Below, piece by piece: positions 47,036 through 58,926 of a stretch of DNA of 64,000 bases. The notes beneath the pieces are model-generated. The model searched no databases, was not told the origin of the DNA, and was given only the letters and a program-made list of their open reading frames with translations. Each line of letters opens with the position of its first letter. Position 1 is the first letter of the stretch. Origin of the DNA: Harmothoe impar (lineage: Eukaryota; Annelida; Polychaeta; Phyllodocida; Polynoidae); NCBI GenBank assembly GCA_947462335.1, contig OX381710.1:4216001-4280000 (forward strand), written 5' to 3'. The translations under genes and the position numbers were made by a program.

Positions 47036-49003
47036 TTCCACTTAGGTTATTAGTCTGAAGAGGGGAGGCGGATGTTTTAAGAAGACAAAACATGACACAT
47101 GCTACTGTATCTGCCTGATGAGTCTACCTCCCTTCCCCCACTACTCACCTGACACACAAAACTCGCACCCACACACTCATTCCCACCAATACCTAGCTGA
47201 TGACGGCTTCACATGCTGCTAATTGCTAAAAGCACCACCAGAGGGCACCTCAGGCTGATGAGTCTGCCCCCATCTACCCTCAACCTTATGACCCTCAGCT
47301 TCCCCCCTTTAGTAGCACACCCCCCCCCCTATTTGGCTACTAGAAGCACTAGCCTTTCCATCTCTCTGTCCCCTCCTTACCAGCAGCTCTTATTCTGATG
47401 TTGCTGTGTACTCTTGGCCACACTCTGCTCTCCTTATTGGGTCACCATCCCTTTCCCCCTTTTTCCATATCCATGTCCTTTACTTTTACAAGGTTAATAA
47501 CACCTCATCTGTTATTTATTTCCTACTTCATTTTTCTATCCTCCCACTATTATCAATGTTCTGGTGATGCAGTGCCCTTTTCTGTATCCTTCTTGTCCAT
47601 TTAGGTTATTCTAATACTGTCTGTGCATCCCTCTATTCCTCAGACCATCTCATTTGATCACTTCCAGTCCCTCTCTAGCACCACTCAGTCCCATGACCTT
47701 TGCCACTTTTGTCTATGATCAGCTAAAAGCCTGATGGACCACAGGGGGCCTAGATATGAAGACCTCTTCAGAAGTACACTAAAAGACAGTCCTTCAGTTT
47801 GACAAGGAGCTGATTTTAAATAGTAAGTAACAACAGTAGGGCAGTCTAATCTAAACTACATTCTGCAGTGATGAGCAGATTCTGAGAATGGAGTAATTTG
47901 AGTCAGGTTTGAGCTTATTTCAATGTCTAAATAAGGTATAATAACAGTGGCAAGGGTCAACCATCTAGAGGCCTTGATCATCATGGCGCCTTTCCCCCAA
48001 ACAGTCCCAAAGCACACAGAACCCAGGCCCTGCTCTCATGAATTGGCATCACCTCTAGATGTGCGCCTAAAACCCGATAAAACCCAGAGACAGTTCAATA
48101 TTATGAGAAAATTGGAGAAAATTGCTTTCAGCGTTTCATGATGCGATGATCTAAAACATATGAAACTTTTATTTTTTGATGTATTGAATCAAAGATGATG
48201 GTGGTCAATTTCAGTCTAATTATTGTCTTGAATAAATAAGTACTATCTAGATGATAAGGTTTTTACAGTGGTTACCATCAATAGTTCATAATAGGACAAT
48301 TCAGTCTTGTTAAATGACAATATAACCAGACTGTAATAGGAAAGGGAGGAGGGTTCTAAACAAACAATTCACAGCAGCACTAAAAACCATATACCTTTGG
48401 GAGCAGAACAGAAGCGATCTATACTCCCAGACAAGATTAAACCATGATGACAAAGAATGGGTCTCTCAGTAAACTGGTCCTGTTGTTGACAATGACTTTT
48501 TTCCCCGTTTCCATATATTGCAGCATGGCACTAAAACTGGTCAACATGGAGTCTATTACATGCTGAGCATATACAACTTAAATATTGTTACCCCCCTCAG
48601 CACAGTTGATAGTTGTATATATGGTAACTACACCTTGCTTAAGGGATAAACAGGTAGTACCATTTTCCTGTTTCATTTGTTCTATGCCTTTATCAAAGAT
48701 GAGATTCCCTGTCTAGTTTGAACATGATGAGGATTCCAAACGGTATGGACAAGAACCCTGCCTCATGATTACCCTCCTCCCCATGTGGACTCCTTAATCA
48801 TACTCTTCCATTACAGATCGCAGTAAGGGGAGGGGCAGGGGGTGGGGAGGAGGAGGAGAGGGATGTGGTTCATACACAAGGAAAACTAATTTGAAAAAAG
48901 GATCCCTGTGTAGAAAGGCTACCCCCCCCGATGATACCACATGCTGTGGTTACATGTAGGCTGCCAATATTTGCCTTGTCCCTAATGTAACCCACAGGCC
49001 ACA

Positions 49004-49196
49004 TACTGTAAATGTAGTAAATTTTGTGTGTACATATTTTCGCGAATTTGCTAAGAACATGGTACATTTTTATGTGTAATTAAATTTTCGAACTTTGGAC
49101 AAAAAGAAGTATGGCTTTACTGGATAAGTCTGGAGTTTTGAAATCCATGAAATCTGTAAAAATATGTACAGTGCCAAGATTACCACATTTACAGTA
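49004..49196. mobile_element. MITE with TACTGTAAATG termini, 193 bp
   Basis: The terminal inverted repeat is TACTGTAAATGTAGTAA on the left, with complement TACTGTAAATGTGGTAA from the right end. The interior contains TTTTCGCGAATTT and ATCCATGAAATCTGT. The flanking dinucleotide is consistent with a TA target, as in mariner-like elements, but this is weak. A related, internally deleted copy lies at 51006-51122. Both recur in the tandem duplicate. Confidence 0.7.
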
Positions 49197-49910
49197 ATAC
49201 TTAGTACAAAGTTTCAATGTCTGTTGCACCATGGTTGGTTGGCCATTATGACAACCTTTGTGAGTCTCATCAACACCCCAGAGACACCCAGCGACCTTGA
49301 GATCTCTCTAGAGTCTTGTTAAAGTCAGTACATCCGATGTGTTGGATGAAAAACTAGGTCTTCTCATAAATGAGTCACAATGTTCACAAATAATATAATT
49401 GACTTCCTATCTGTTCCGCCAAATTCTCTCCCATCTTGCACTAATTAGATGGTATTGGCCAATATAATTTTGGAATATAAGTGTGCACACAGATCGCCTC
49501 TATTGAAAATACATTACAGAAAGACCATAGTTGGGGACATTGGGTCCCTTTGAGATCTATTAACACCCATTGATTAAATTCAATTAAACTCTTTTCTCTG
49601 AATATTACATTTTTACAGTGCTTGGAATACATTAAATTAATCTTTAGAATTTGAAAAAAAAAAATCAGATATACCACTTTAAAGCTATCATAGGAAACAT
49701 AGCTCAAGTCAATGGACAGTTTCACTTATGAGTTATGACTGGTTATCAACAGAGTAAAATCTGGCTTACTTCTTTAACAATCCAATCATAAGGTTCAGTC
49801 TCTTTTGTAAGTTCAAGCTTGATACCGTAATGAAATCCTAATGTTTTAAATGAGAATGATCAACCAGGTTTCCCAATTCCCAATCCCATTTTACATATGT
49901 AAGACCCATC

Positions 49911-50110
49911 CCTCATGATTCCCTGCTAAAAGGTGCTATACCTCTTAAGTTGTATAGTAGGTGGATGTCTATGACCAATGGAAAGTACATAACCATTTGA
50001 AGCTGACTTGCCTCATTATTCCCTGCTAAAAGGTGCCATACCTCTTAAGTTGTATAGTAGGTGGATGTCTATGACCAATGGAAAGTACATAACCATTTGA
50101 AGCTGACTTG
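49911..50110. repeat. Two tandem copies of a 100 bp unit
   Basis: The period is exactly 100 bases: CCCTGCTAAAAGGTG starts at 49921 and again at 50021. The copies are near identical and include TGTATAGTAGGTGGATGTCT and GAAAGTACATAACCATTTGA. They are repeated again at 55444-55643 in the larger duplicate. Confidence 0.95.
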
Positions 50111-51005
50111 CCTCTTGATCTAAGATCTTTAAACATCATGTTCTTGAAATATGAGAATTTACAAATTGTTATTGACACTGACTTAAAAGCTATTCCACCT
50201 TCTCTCTATACTGCAGCATGGCACTAAAACTGGTCAACCAGGAGTCTACCAGTGTTATTTTAACCAAGATGTTATCTCTACCACTTTAACAAATGAAATC
50301 TAGTCAAAAATAAAATTGTGCAAGTGGCCATAATGAGAACCTAAAGTGGAGTAGAAATATTATCCAAAGGCCATCTATGGAAATACCCATTTACAAAGTA
50401 TCTGTGTACACATATATATGGTAAATATATTTTCCTTACAGGATAAATTAGTAATACAATTTGACTGTTTCCTATGTCACAAGCCTTATATGAGATTCTC
50501 TAGTTTGTACATGATGATTCCAAACTGTATGGCTGAACACTGCTGCCTGATTACCCTCCTCCCCATGTGGACTCCTTAATCACACTCTCCCATTACAGAT
50601 TGCAGTAGGGCCGAGGGGAAGAGGAAGAGAGGAAGGGAGAGGGGAATCTGGTTCATACACACATGAACTGATTTGAAAAAAGGGATCCCTGTGTAGAAAC
50701 GCTACCCCTACATGCTCTGTTTACATGTGGACATGCTGCCGCCCATGTTAGCAATGTCCCTAAAGTAGCTCACAGGCCACATACACTCTCCTATTGCAGA
50801 TTGTGTTGTATGCTTAAGGGGGGTGCAGCTCATATACACAGACAACTAATGGTAGAAAAGGATCCCTGTGTAATATTGCAGTGTGTGAGATGACTCAGTG
50901 TATCCCTGACCGGCCTACCTGTCCCTGATATCACATGCTGTAGTTACAATGTGGACATGCTGCTGCCCATGTTAGCCATGTCCCTTATGTAACCCATAGG
51001 CCACA

Positions 51006-51122
51006 TACTGTAAATGTAGTAACTTTTGCGAATTAGCTTAAAAGGTACATTTTCATGTGACTTTTAAAATCCATGAAATCTGTGAAAAAATGTACAGCGC
51101 AAAAATTACTACATCTACAGTA
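51006..51122. mobile_element. Shorter TACTGTAAATG MITE copy, 117 bp
   Basis: The same terminal motif is seen on the left (TACTGTAAATGTAGTAAC) and, as complement TACTGTAGATGTAGTAAT, on the right. It lacks about 75 bp of the interior of 49004-49196. It lies in the internally duplicated half of unit 4. Confidence 0.65.
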
Positions 51123-51429
51123 ATACTGAATACAACGTTTGCAAAGTCTGTTGCACCATGGTAGGTTTGCCAATCAAGACAACCTTTGTGAGTCTCATCA
51201 ACACCCCAGAGACATCCAGCAACCTTGAGATGTCTTTAGAGTCTTGTTAAGGTTAGTACCTCAGATTTGTGGGACAAAAAACTAGATTTTCCTAGAAATG
51301 AGTCACTAATAATATGATTGATAAAAAAATAATAGGAAATCCGAAGATAGGGGAAAGTGAAAAGGCTATCTATACATCCCATAAATAGGGGTGCATAGTG
51401 GAAACACCTTACCGGTCCTTTAAAGAAGG

Positions 51430-51765
51430 CTGAATGCCAGTTGTGTGCCCCTAATATCTCCCGTGACTGCCATACTGGTCAGACCAACACACAATCTAAT
51501 GGCTGTTATCTGGTGGCTATTCATCCACTGACACCTCCCCTGTAAGGGGTGTATCTGGGGTATACACTACAGCCTCCTATCCTGCCCCATACAACCCCTA
51601 CTACACACATTTCTTAGGACCGCCTTAACAGAACTGCATTCAGAGCAACTCAAGGCTTTGCCGCCAGGTCTATAGAATGAGTGGCTGGTATTCTCAGGTC
51701 TCCTGGAATGTAAAGGTTGAAGAGACAGCGGCTTTTCAGAAAACCTGGCATAGAAAAGGGGAAAA
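51430..51765 (+). repeat. R1 repeat in macro-unit 4
   Basis: This forward copy has TGGTCAGACCAACACACAAT, GGTGGCTATTCATCCACTGA and GTGTATCTGGGGTATACACT. It shares the TCTGGGG variant with the copy at 6340-6585, which indicates R1 subfamilies. Confidence 0.85.
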
Positions 51766-52089
51766 AGGTTTTAAAAGAGTGAAGAAAAGAAGAAAGAGCA
51801 CATAGCTCATATATTTCACCCCGTCTGCCATGATCCCAGCTAAGTCCTGTGTTAGGGGCCTTGATGGGGGATTTTGGCTTTTTGGCCTGATCTTTGACGA
51901 TAGAGATCTTCTCTGCCCCTCAGGACTTGGGAGCAAGTAATGTTTTCCTTTAGGATAGAGTTCGCTGGAAAATTGATCTAAATGGATAAATGAATAAACG
52001 CTTGCTCAAAAATGTGACAGTTTGAGAAAGGGTGGCAGTGTTCTCTGAAAACCAATGTCTCTCAAACTGCATGTGACTTACATATATCA

Positions 52090-52302
52090 GTGCAACCCCC
52101 TTTGACTTTAAATACCCTGGAACGTCTCATAGACTGGCTCCAGGGTCACAGTGGGGACATAGACAACAACCGAGATACACCGGATGGTTGGCACTTCAAC
52201 CTATGCCCCCCTCCTCCCCAACAACCATCCAGATGGAAAGAGTTTGAGACAATCGTGCTAAGCTTCATCAAGAGCCCACCAAGATCCCCTGCCGAGACTT
52301 AA
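52090..52302 (+). CDS. Exon-like frame, possible terminal exon (tentative)
   Basis: An open frame of 70 codons ends at TAA 52300-52302. It begins at a GTG, so as it stands it has no methionine start. It directly follows CATATATCAG, a possible splice acceptor. The translated stretch has a protein-like look: LERLIDWLQGHSGDI near residues 10-24, DGWHFNL near 32-38, a proline-rich turn, and SRWKEFETIVLSFI near 47-60. No upstream exon or family was recognised. The sequence just upstream resembles non-coding repeat near 18.83-18.92 kb, which argues against it. It could be a captured exon fragment or chance. It is duplicated exactly at 57623-57835. Confidence 0.25.
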   Translation: MQPPLTLNTLERLIDWLQGHSGDIDNNRDTPDGWHFNLCPPPPQQPSRWKEFETIVLSFIKSPPRSPAET

Positions 52303-52548
52303 TGTGCAGGAAAGGCAGTGCATGCACCGCCGCTGTAGCATTACACCTTTTGTTGACATAGTTTTAATTTGCATAGTTTCATTGATTTGCTTACTATTGG
52401 CCTTACAATCTAAAAGTGACAATATCAGGGGTATGATATATTCATGAAATAACGTTTTTAAATTGAAACATGCGCAGATCTATTGTGAAATGTATTATGC
52501 TCACAAAAAATATATGATGTTCTCTCAGAGATTCCAAAGTGAGGACCA

Positions 52549-53358
52549 GATTACATACCAATCTGGCCTCTCAAATCAACTTGCCTTCAGCTCACAAAAC
52601 CTATATTTTATGATCTTACATACCAATCTAGCCTCTTATATCAACTTACCTTCAGCTCACAAAAAACTATATATACTGATCTTACATAAGAATATATCAA
52701 CTTGCCTTCAGCTCACAAAACCTATATATACTGACCTTCAGCTCACATAACTTATGTACTGATATGACATACAATCTTATGTACTGATCTTACATACCAA
52801 TCTAGCCTCTCAAATCAACTTGCCTTCAGTTCACAAAACCTATATATGGTTTTGTGAGCTCAAGGCAAGTTGAGTTGATGTGAAACGCTAGATTGGTATG
52901 TGAGACTAGTATAGAGGTGCTGTGGGCTGAAGGCAAGTTATTTTAAGAGGCCAAATTAATATGCATATATTTTTTAAGCTGAAGGCAAGTTGATATGAGA
53001 AGCACTATTAGTATATGAGAATAGCAAATGTGTGGGTTTTGTCGGCTGAAGGCAAGTTGGTATGTGAAACCAGTATATATAGGTTGTGAGCTCAAGGGTA
53101 GTTCATATAAAAAGCTAGATTGGTAGGTGAGACCAGCTTGTATATATGTTTTTGTGGGCTGAAGGCATCTTTGTTTTGTGGCCTGAAGGCTTTTGTGGCC
53201 TGAAGGCTTTTGTGGCCTGAAGACATTGTTTTTGTGGGCTGAAGGCTTTTGTGCTTTAAAGCCACTTTTGTGGGCTGAAGGCCCGGTGTTAGCCTTCAGC
53301 TAACAAAATGGTACTCTTTTGTGGGCTCAAGGCAATTTTGTGAGCTAAAGGCCCCACA
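52549..53358. mobile_element. Fold-back element FB-A (word GTGRGCTGAAGGC)
   Basis: The left arm (about 52549-52848) repeats GCCTTCAGCTCACAAAACC spaced by CCAATCTAGCCTCTCAAATC-like sequence. The right arm (about 52849-53358) carries the reverse word, TTTTGTGAGCTCAAGGC or TTTTGTGGGCTGAAGGC. The right terminus, GCTAAAGGCCCCACA, parallels that of the larger element at 60364-63903. The left end lacks the matching terminus, so the element is truncated there. It is non-coding; long-stem hairpin formation is expected. Confidence 0.75.
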
Positions 53359-56300
53359 GCCCCCCCCCCCAAAAAAAAAATAAAGAATGAGTGAGCTGCA
53401 GTGATGAGCAGATTCTGAGAATGGAGTAATTTGAGTCAGGTTTGAGCTTATTTCAATGTCTAAATAAGGTATAATAACAGTGGCAAGGGTCAACCATCTA
53501 GAGGCCTTGATCATCATGGCGCCTTTCCCCCAAACAGTCCCAAAGCACACAGAACCCAGGCCCTGCTCTCATGAATTGGCATCACCTCTAGATGTGCGCC
53601 TAAAACCCGATAAAACCCAGAGACAGTTCAATATTATGAGAAAATTGGAGAAAATTGCTTTCAGCGTTTCATGATGCGATGATCTAAAACATATGAAACT
53701 TTTATTTTTTGATGTATTGAATCAAAGATGATGGTGGTCAATTTCAGTCTAATTATTGTCTTGAATAAATAAGTACTATCTAGATGATAAGGTTTTTACA
53801 GTGGTTACCATCAATAGTTCATAATAGGACAATTCAGTCTTGTTAAATGACAATATAACCAGACTGTAATAGGAAAGGGAGGAGGGTTCTAAACAAACAA
53901 TTCACAGCAGCACTAAAAACCATATACCTTTGGGAGCAGAACAGAAGCGATCTATACTCCCAGACAAGATTAAACCATGATGACAAAGAATGGGTCTCTC
54001 AGTAAACTGGTCCTGTTGTTGACAATGACTTTTTTCCCCGTTTCCATATATTGCAGCATGGCACTAAAACTGGTCAACATGGAGTCTATTACATGCTGAG
54101 CATATACAACTTAAATATTGTTACCCCCCTCAGCACAGTTGATAGTTGTATATATGGTAACTACACCTTGCTTAAGGGATAAACAGGTAGTACCATTTTC
54201 CTGTTTCATTTGTTCTATGCCTTTATCAAAGATGAGATTCCCTGTCTAGTTTGAACATGATGAGGATTCCAAACGGTATGGACAAGAACCCTGCCTCATG
54301 ATTACCCTCCTCCCCATGTGGACTCCTTAATCATACTCTTCCATTACAGATCGCAGTAAGGGGAGGGGCAGGGGGTGGGGAGGAGGAGGAGAGGGATGTG
54401 GTTCATACACAAGGAAAACTAATTTGAAAAAAGGATCCCTGTGTAGAAAGGCTACCCCCCCCGATGATACCACATGCTGTGGTTACATGTAGGCTGCCAA
54501 TATTTGCCTTGTCCCTAATGTAACCCACAGGCCACATACTGTAAATGTAGTAAATTTTGTGTGTACATATTTTCGCGAATTTGCTAAGAACATGGTACAT
54601 TTTTATGTGTAATTAAATTTTCGAACTTTGGACAAAAAGAAGTATGGCTTTACTGGATAAGTCTGGAGTTTTGAAATCCATGAAATCTGTAAAAATATGT
54701 ACAGTGCCAAGATTACCACATTTACAGTAATACTTAGTACAAAGTTTCAATGTCTGTTGCACCATGGTTGGTTGGCCATTATGACAACCTTTGTGAGTCT
54801 CATCAACACCCCAGAGACACCCAGCGACCTTGAGATCTCTCTAGAGTCTTGTTAAAGTCAGTACATCCGATGTGTTGGATGAAAAACTAGGTCTTCTCAT
54901 AAATGAGTCACAATGTTCACAAATAATATAATTGACTTCCTATCTGTTCCGCCAAATTCTCTCCCATCTTGCACTAATTAGATGGTATTGGCCAATATAA
55001 TTTTGGAATATAAGTGTGCACACAGATCGCCTCTATTGAAAATACATTACAGAAAGACCATAGTTGGGGACATTGGGTCCCTTTGAGATCTATTAACACC
55101 CATTGATTAAATTCAATTAAACTCTTTTCTCTGAATATTACATTTTTACAGTGCTTGGAATACATTAGATTAATCTTTAGAATTTGAAAAAAAAAAATCA
55201 GATATACCACTTTAAAGCTATCATAGGAAACATAGCTCAAGTCAATGGACAGTTTCACTTATGAGTTATGACTGGTTATCAACAGAGTAAAATCTGGCTT
55301 ACTTCTTTAACAATCCAATCATAAGGTTCAGTCTCTTTTGTAAGTTCAAGCTTGATACCGTAATGAAATCCTAATGTTTTAAATGAGAATGATCAACCAG
55401 GTTTCCCAATTCCCAATCCCATTTTACATATGTAAGACCCATCCCTCATGATTCCCTGCTAAAAGGTGCTATACCTCTTAAGTTGTATAGTAGGTGGATG
55501 TCTATGACCAATGGAAAGTACATAACCATTTGAAGCTGACTTGCCTCATTATTCCCTGCTAAAAGGTGCCATACCTCTTAAGTTGTATAGTAGGTGGATG
55601 TCTATGACCAATGGAAAGTACATAACCATTTGAAGCTGACTTGCCTCTTGATCTAAGATCTTTAAACATCATGTTCTTGAAATATGAGAATTTACAAATT
55701 GTTATTGACACTGACTTAAAAGCTATTCCACCTTCTCTCTATACTGCAGCATGGCACTAAAACTGGTCAACCAGGAGTCTACCAGTGTTATTTTAACCAA
55801 GATGTTATCTCTACCACTTTAACAAATGAAATCTAGTCAAAAATAAAATTGTGCAAGTGGCCATAATGAGAACCTAAAGTGGAGTAGAAATATTATCCAA
55901 AGGCCATCTATGGAAATACCCATTTACAAAGTATCTGTGTACACATATATATGGTAAATATATTTTCCTTACAGGATAAATTAGTAATACAATTTGACTG
56001 TTTCCTATGTCACAAGCCTTATATGAGATTCTCTAGTTTGTACATGATGATTCCAAACTGTATGGCTGAACACTGCTGCCTGATTACCCTCCTCCCCATG
56101 TGGACTCCTTAATCACACTCTCCCATTACAGATTGCAGTAGGGCCGAGGGGAAGAGGAAGAGAGGAAGGGAGAGGGGAATCTGGTTCATACACACATGAA
56201 CTGATTTGAAAAAAGGGATCCCTGTGTAGAAACGCTACCCCTACATGCTCTGTTTACATGTGGACATGCTGCCGCCCATGTTAGCAATGTCCCTAAAGTA

Positions 56301-56962
56301 GCTCACAGGCCACATACACTCTCCTATTGCAGATTGTGTTGTATGCTTAAGGGGGGTGCAGCTCATATACACAGACAACTAATGGTAGAAAAGGATCCCT
56401 GTGTAATATTGCAGTGTGTGAGATGACTCAGTGTATCCCTGACCGGCCTACCTGTCCCTGATATCACATGCTGTAGTTACAATGTGGACATGCTGCTGCC
56501 CATGTTAGCCATGTCCCTTATGTAACCCATAGGCCACATACTGTAAATGTAGTAACTTTTGCGAATTAGCTTAAAAGGTACATTTTCATGTGACTTTTAA
56601 AATCCATGAAATCTGTGAAAAAATGTACAGCGCAAAAATTACTACATCTACAGTAATACTGAATACAACGTTTGCAAAGTCTGTTGCACCATGGTAGGTT
56701 TGCCAATCAAGACAACCTTTGTGAGTCTCATCAACACCCCAGAGACATCCAGCAACCTTGAGATGTCTTTAGAGTCTTGTTAAGGTTAGTACCTCAGATT
56801 TGTGGGACAAAAAACTAGATTTTCCTAGAAATGAGTCACTAATAATATGATTGATAAAAAAATAATAGGAAATCCGAAGATAGGGGAAAGTGAAAAGGCT
56901 ATCTATACATCCCATAAATAGGGGTGCATAGTGGAAACACCTTACCGGTCCTTTAAAGAAGG

Positions 56963-57298
56963 CTGAATGCCAGTTGTGTGCCCCTAATATCTCCCGTGAC
57001 TGCCATACTGGTCAGACCAACACACAATCTAATGGCTGTTATCTGGTGGCTATTCATCCACTGACACCTCCCCTGTAAGGGGTGTATCTGGGGTATACAC
57101 TACAGCCTCCTATCCTGCCCCATACAACCCCTACTACACACATTTCTTAGGACCGCCTTAACAGAACTGCATTCAGAGCAACTCAAGGCTTTGCCGCCAG
57201 GTCTATAGAATGAGTGGCTGGTATTCTCAGGTCTCCTGGAATGTAAAGGTTGAAGAGACAGCGGCTTTTCAGAAAACCTGGCATAGAAAAGGGGAAAA
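56963..57298 (+). repeat. R1 repeat in second 5.5 kb duplicate
   Basis: This R1 copy is the exact counterpart of 51430-51765, with no differences noticed. Confidence 0.85.
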
Positions 57299-57622
57299 AG
57301 GTTTTAAAAGAGTGAAGAAAAGAAGAAAGAGCACATAGCTCATATATTTCACCCCGTCTGCCATGATCCCAGCTAAGTCCTGTGTTAGGGGCCTTGATGG
57401 GGGATTTTGGCTTTTTGGCCTGATCTTTGACGATAGAGATCTTCTCTGCCCCTCAGGACTTGGGAGCAAGTAATGTTTTCCTTTAGGATAGAGTTCGCTG
57501 GAAAATTGATCTAAATGGATAAATGAATAAACGCTTGCTCAAAAATGTGACAGTTTGAGAAAGGGTGGCAGTGTTCTCTGAAAACCAATGTCTCTCAAAC
57601 TGCATGTGACTTACATATATCA

Positions 57623-57835
57623 GTGCAACCCCCTTTGACTTTAAATACCCTGGAACGTCTCATAGACTGGCTCCAGGGTCACAGTGGGGACATAGACAAC
57701 AACCGAGATACACCGGATGGTTGGCACTTCAACCTATGCCCCCCTCCTCCCCAACAACCATCCAGATGGAAAGAGTTTGAGACAATCGTGCTAAGCTTCA
57801 TCAAGAGCCCACCAAGATCCCCTGCCGAGACTTAA
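57623..57835 (+). CDS. Duplicate of the exon-like frame (tentative)
   Basis: This is identical to 52090-52302. The same reservations apply: there is no ATG, no recognised family, and the upstream sequence is repeat-like. If the frame were functional, the tandem duplication would give two identical terminal exons. Confidence 0.22.
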   Translation: MQPPLTLNTLERLIDWLQGHSGDIDNNRDTPDGWHFNLCPPPPQQPSRWKEFETIVLSFIKSPPRSPAET

Positions 57836-58081
57836 TGTGCAGGAAAGGCAGTGCATGCACCGCCGCTGTAGCATTACACCTTTTGTTGACATAGTTTTAA
57901 TTTGCATAGTTTCATTGATTTGCTTACTATTGGCCTTACAATCTAAAAGTGACAATATCAGGGGTATGATATATTCATGAAATAACGTTTTTAAATTGAA
58001 ACATGCGCAGATCTATTGTGAAATGTATTATGCTCACAAAAAATATATGATGTTCTCTCAGAGATTCCAAAGTGAGGACCA

Positions 58082-58891
58082 GATTACATACCAATCTGGC
58101 CTCTCAAATCAACTTGCCTTCAGCTCACAAAACCTATATTTTATGATCTTACATACCAATCTAGCCTCTTATATCAACTTACCTTCAGCTCACAAAAAAC
58201 TATATATACTGATCTTACATAAGAATATATCAACTTGCCTTCAGCTCACAAAACCTATATATACTGACCTTCAGCTCACATAACTTATGTACTGATATGA
58301 CATACAATCTTATGTACTGATCTTACATACCAATCTAGCCTCTCAAATCAACTTGCCTTCAGTTCACAAAACCTATATATGGTTTTGTGAGCTCAAGGCA
58401 AGTTGAGTTGATGTGAAACGCTAGATTGGTATGTGAGACTAGTATAGAGGTGCTGTGGGCTGAAGGCAAGTTATTTTAAGAGGCCAAATTAATATGCATA
58501 TATTTTTTAAGCTGAAGGCAAGTTGATATGAGAAGCACTATTAGTATATGAGAATAGCAAATGTGTGGGTTTTGTCGGCTGAAGGCAAGTTGGTATGTGA
58601 AACCAGTATATATAGGTTGTGAGCTCAAGGGTAGTTCATATAAAAAGCTAGATTGGTAGGTGAGACCAGCTTGTATATATGTTTTTGTGGGCTGAAGGCA
58701 TCTTTGTTTTGTGGCCTGAAGGCTTTTGTGGCCTGAAGGCTTTTGTGGCCTGAAGACATTGTTTTTGTGGGCTGAAGGCTTTTGTGCTTTAAAGCCACTT
58801 TTGTGGGCTGAAGGCCCGGTGTTAGCCTTCAGCTAACAAAATGGTACTCTTTTGTGGGCTCAAGGCAATTTTGTGAGCTAAAGGCCCCACA
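58082..58891. mobile_element. Fold-back element FB-A, duplicate
   Basis: This is the counterpart of 52549-53358 at offset 5533, with the same truncated left side and the same right terminus, AGGCCCCACA. The following C run is two bases shorter. Confidence 0.75.
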
Positions 58892-58926
58892 GCCCCCCCC
58901 CAAAAAAAAAATAAAGAATGAGTGAG

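Larger units (their letters stand above)
47036..53395 (+). repeat. Macro-repeat unit 4
   Basis: The start is recognised by GGCTTCACATGCTGCTAATT (47208) and GCACCACCAGAGGGCACC, equivalent to 19865 and 28493. The motif CCCAGACAAGATTAAACC (48427) matches 21040 and 29865. An internal duplication pairs about 48505-49400 with 50200-51310. It ends in the R1 copy, an exon-like frame, and a fold-back element. From 47863 onwards it is repeated in the 5.5 kb tandem duplicate. Confidence 0.7.
47863..53395 (+). repeat. 5.53 kb tandem duplicate, copy 1
   Basis: The copy aligns to 53396-58926 at a constant offset of 5533. The left edge is CTGCAGTGATGAGCAG, preceded by ATT here and by GAG in copy 2. By eye I found one substitution (A at 49635, G at 55168) and a terminal C-run difference (11 versus 9). 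A 3 bp CTG is shared at the breakpoints. Such near-identity implies a very recent duplication or an assembly artefact. Confidence 0.95.
53396..58926 (+). repeat. 5.53 kb tandem duplicate, copy 2
   Basis: This is a near-perfect copy of 47863-53395, including its R1 copy (56963-57298), both TACTGTAAATG elements (54537-54729 and 56539-56655), the 100 bp tandem pair (55444-55643), the exon-like frame and the fold-back element. It ends at GAGTGAG before CTGGGTCC. It is 2 bp shorter because of the C run near 58892. Confidence 0.95.

Noticed and set aside
49911..50110. CRISPR-like array from the 100 bp direct repeat
   Set aside because: There are only two contiguous copies with no spacers; it is a simple tandem duplication in a eukaryotic genome.
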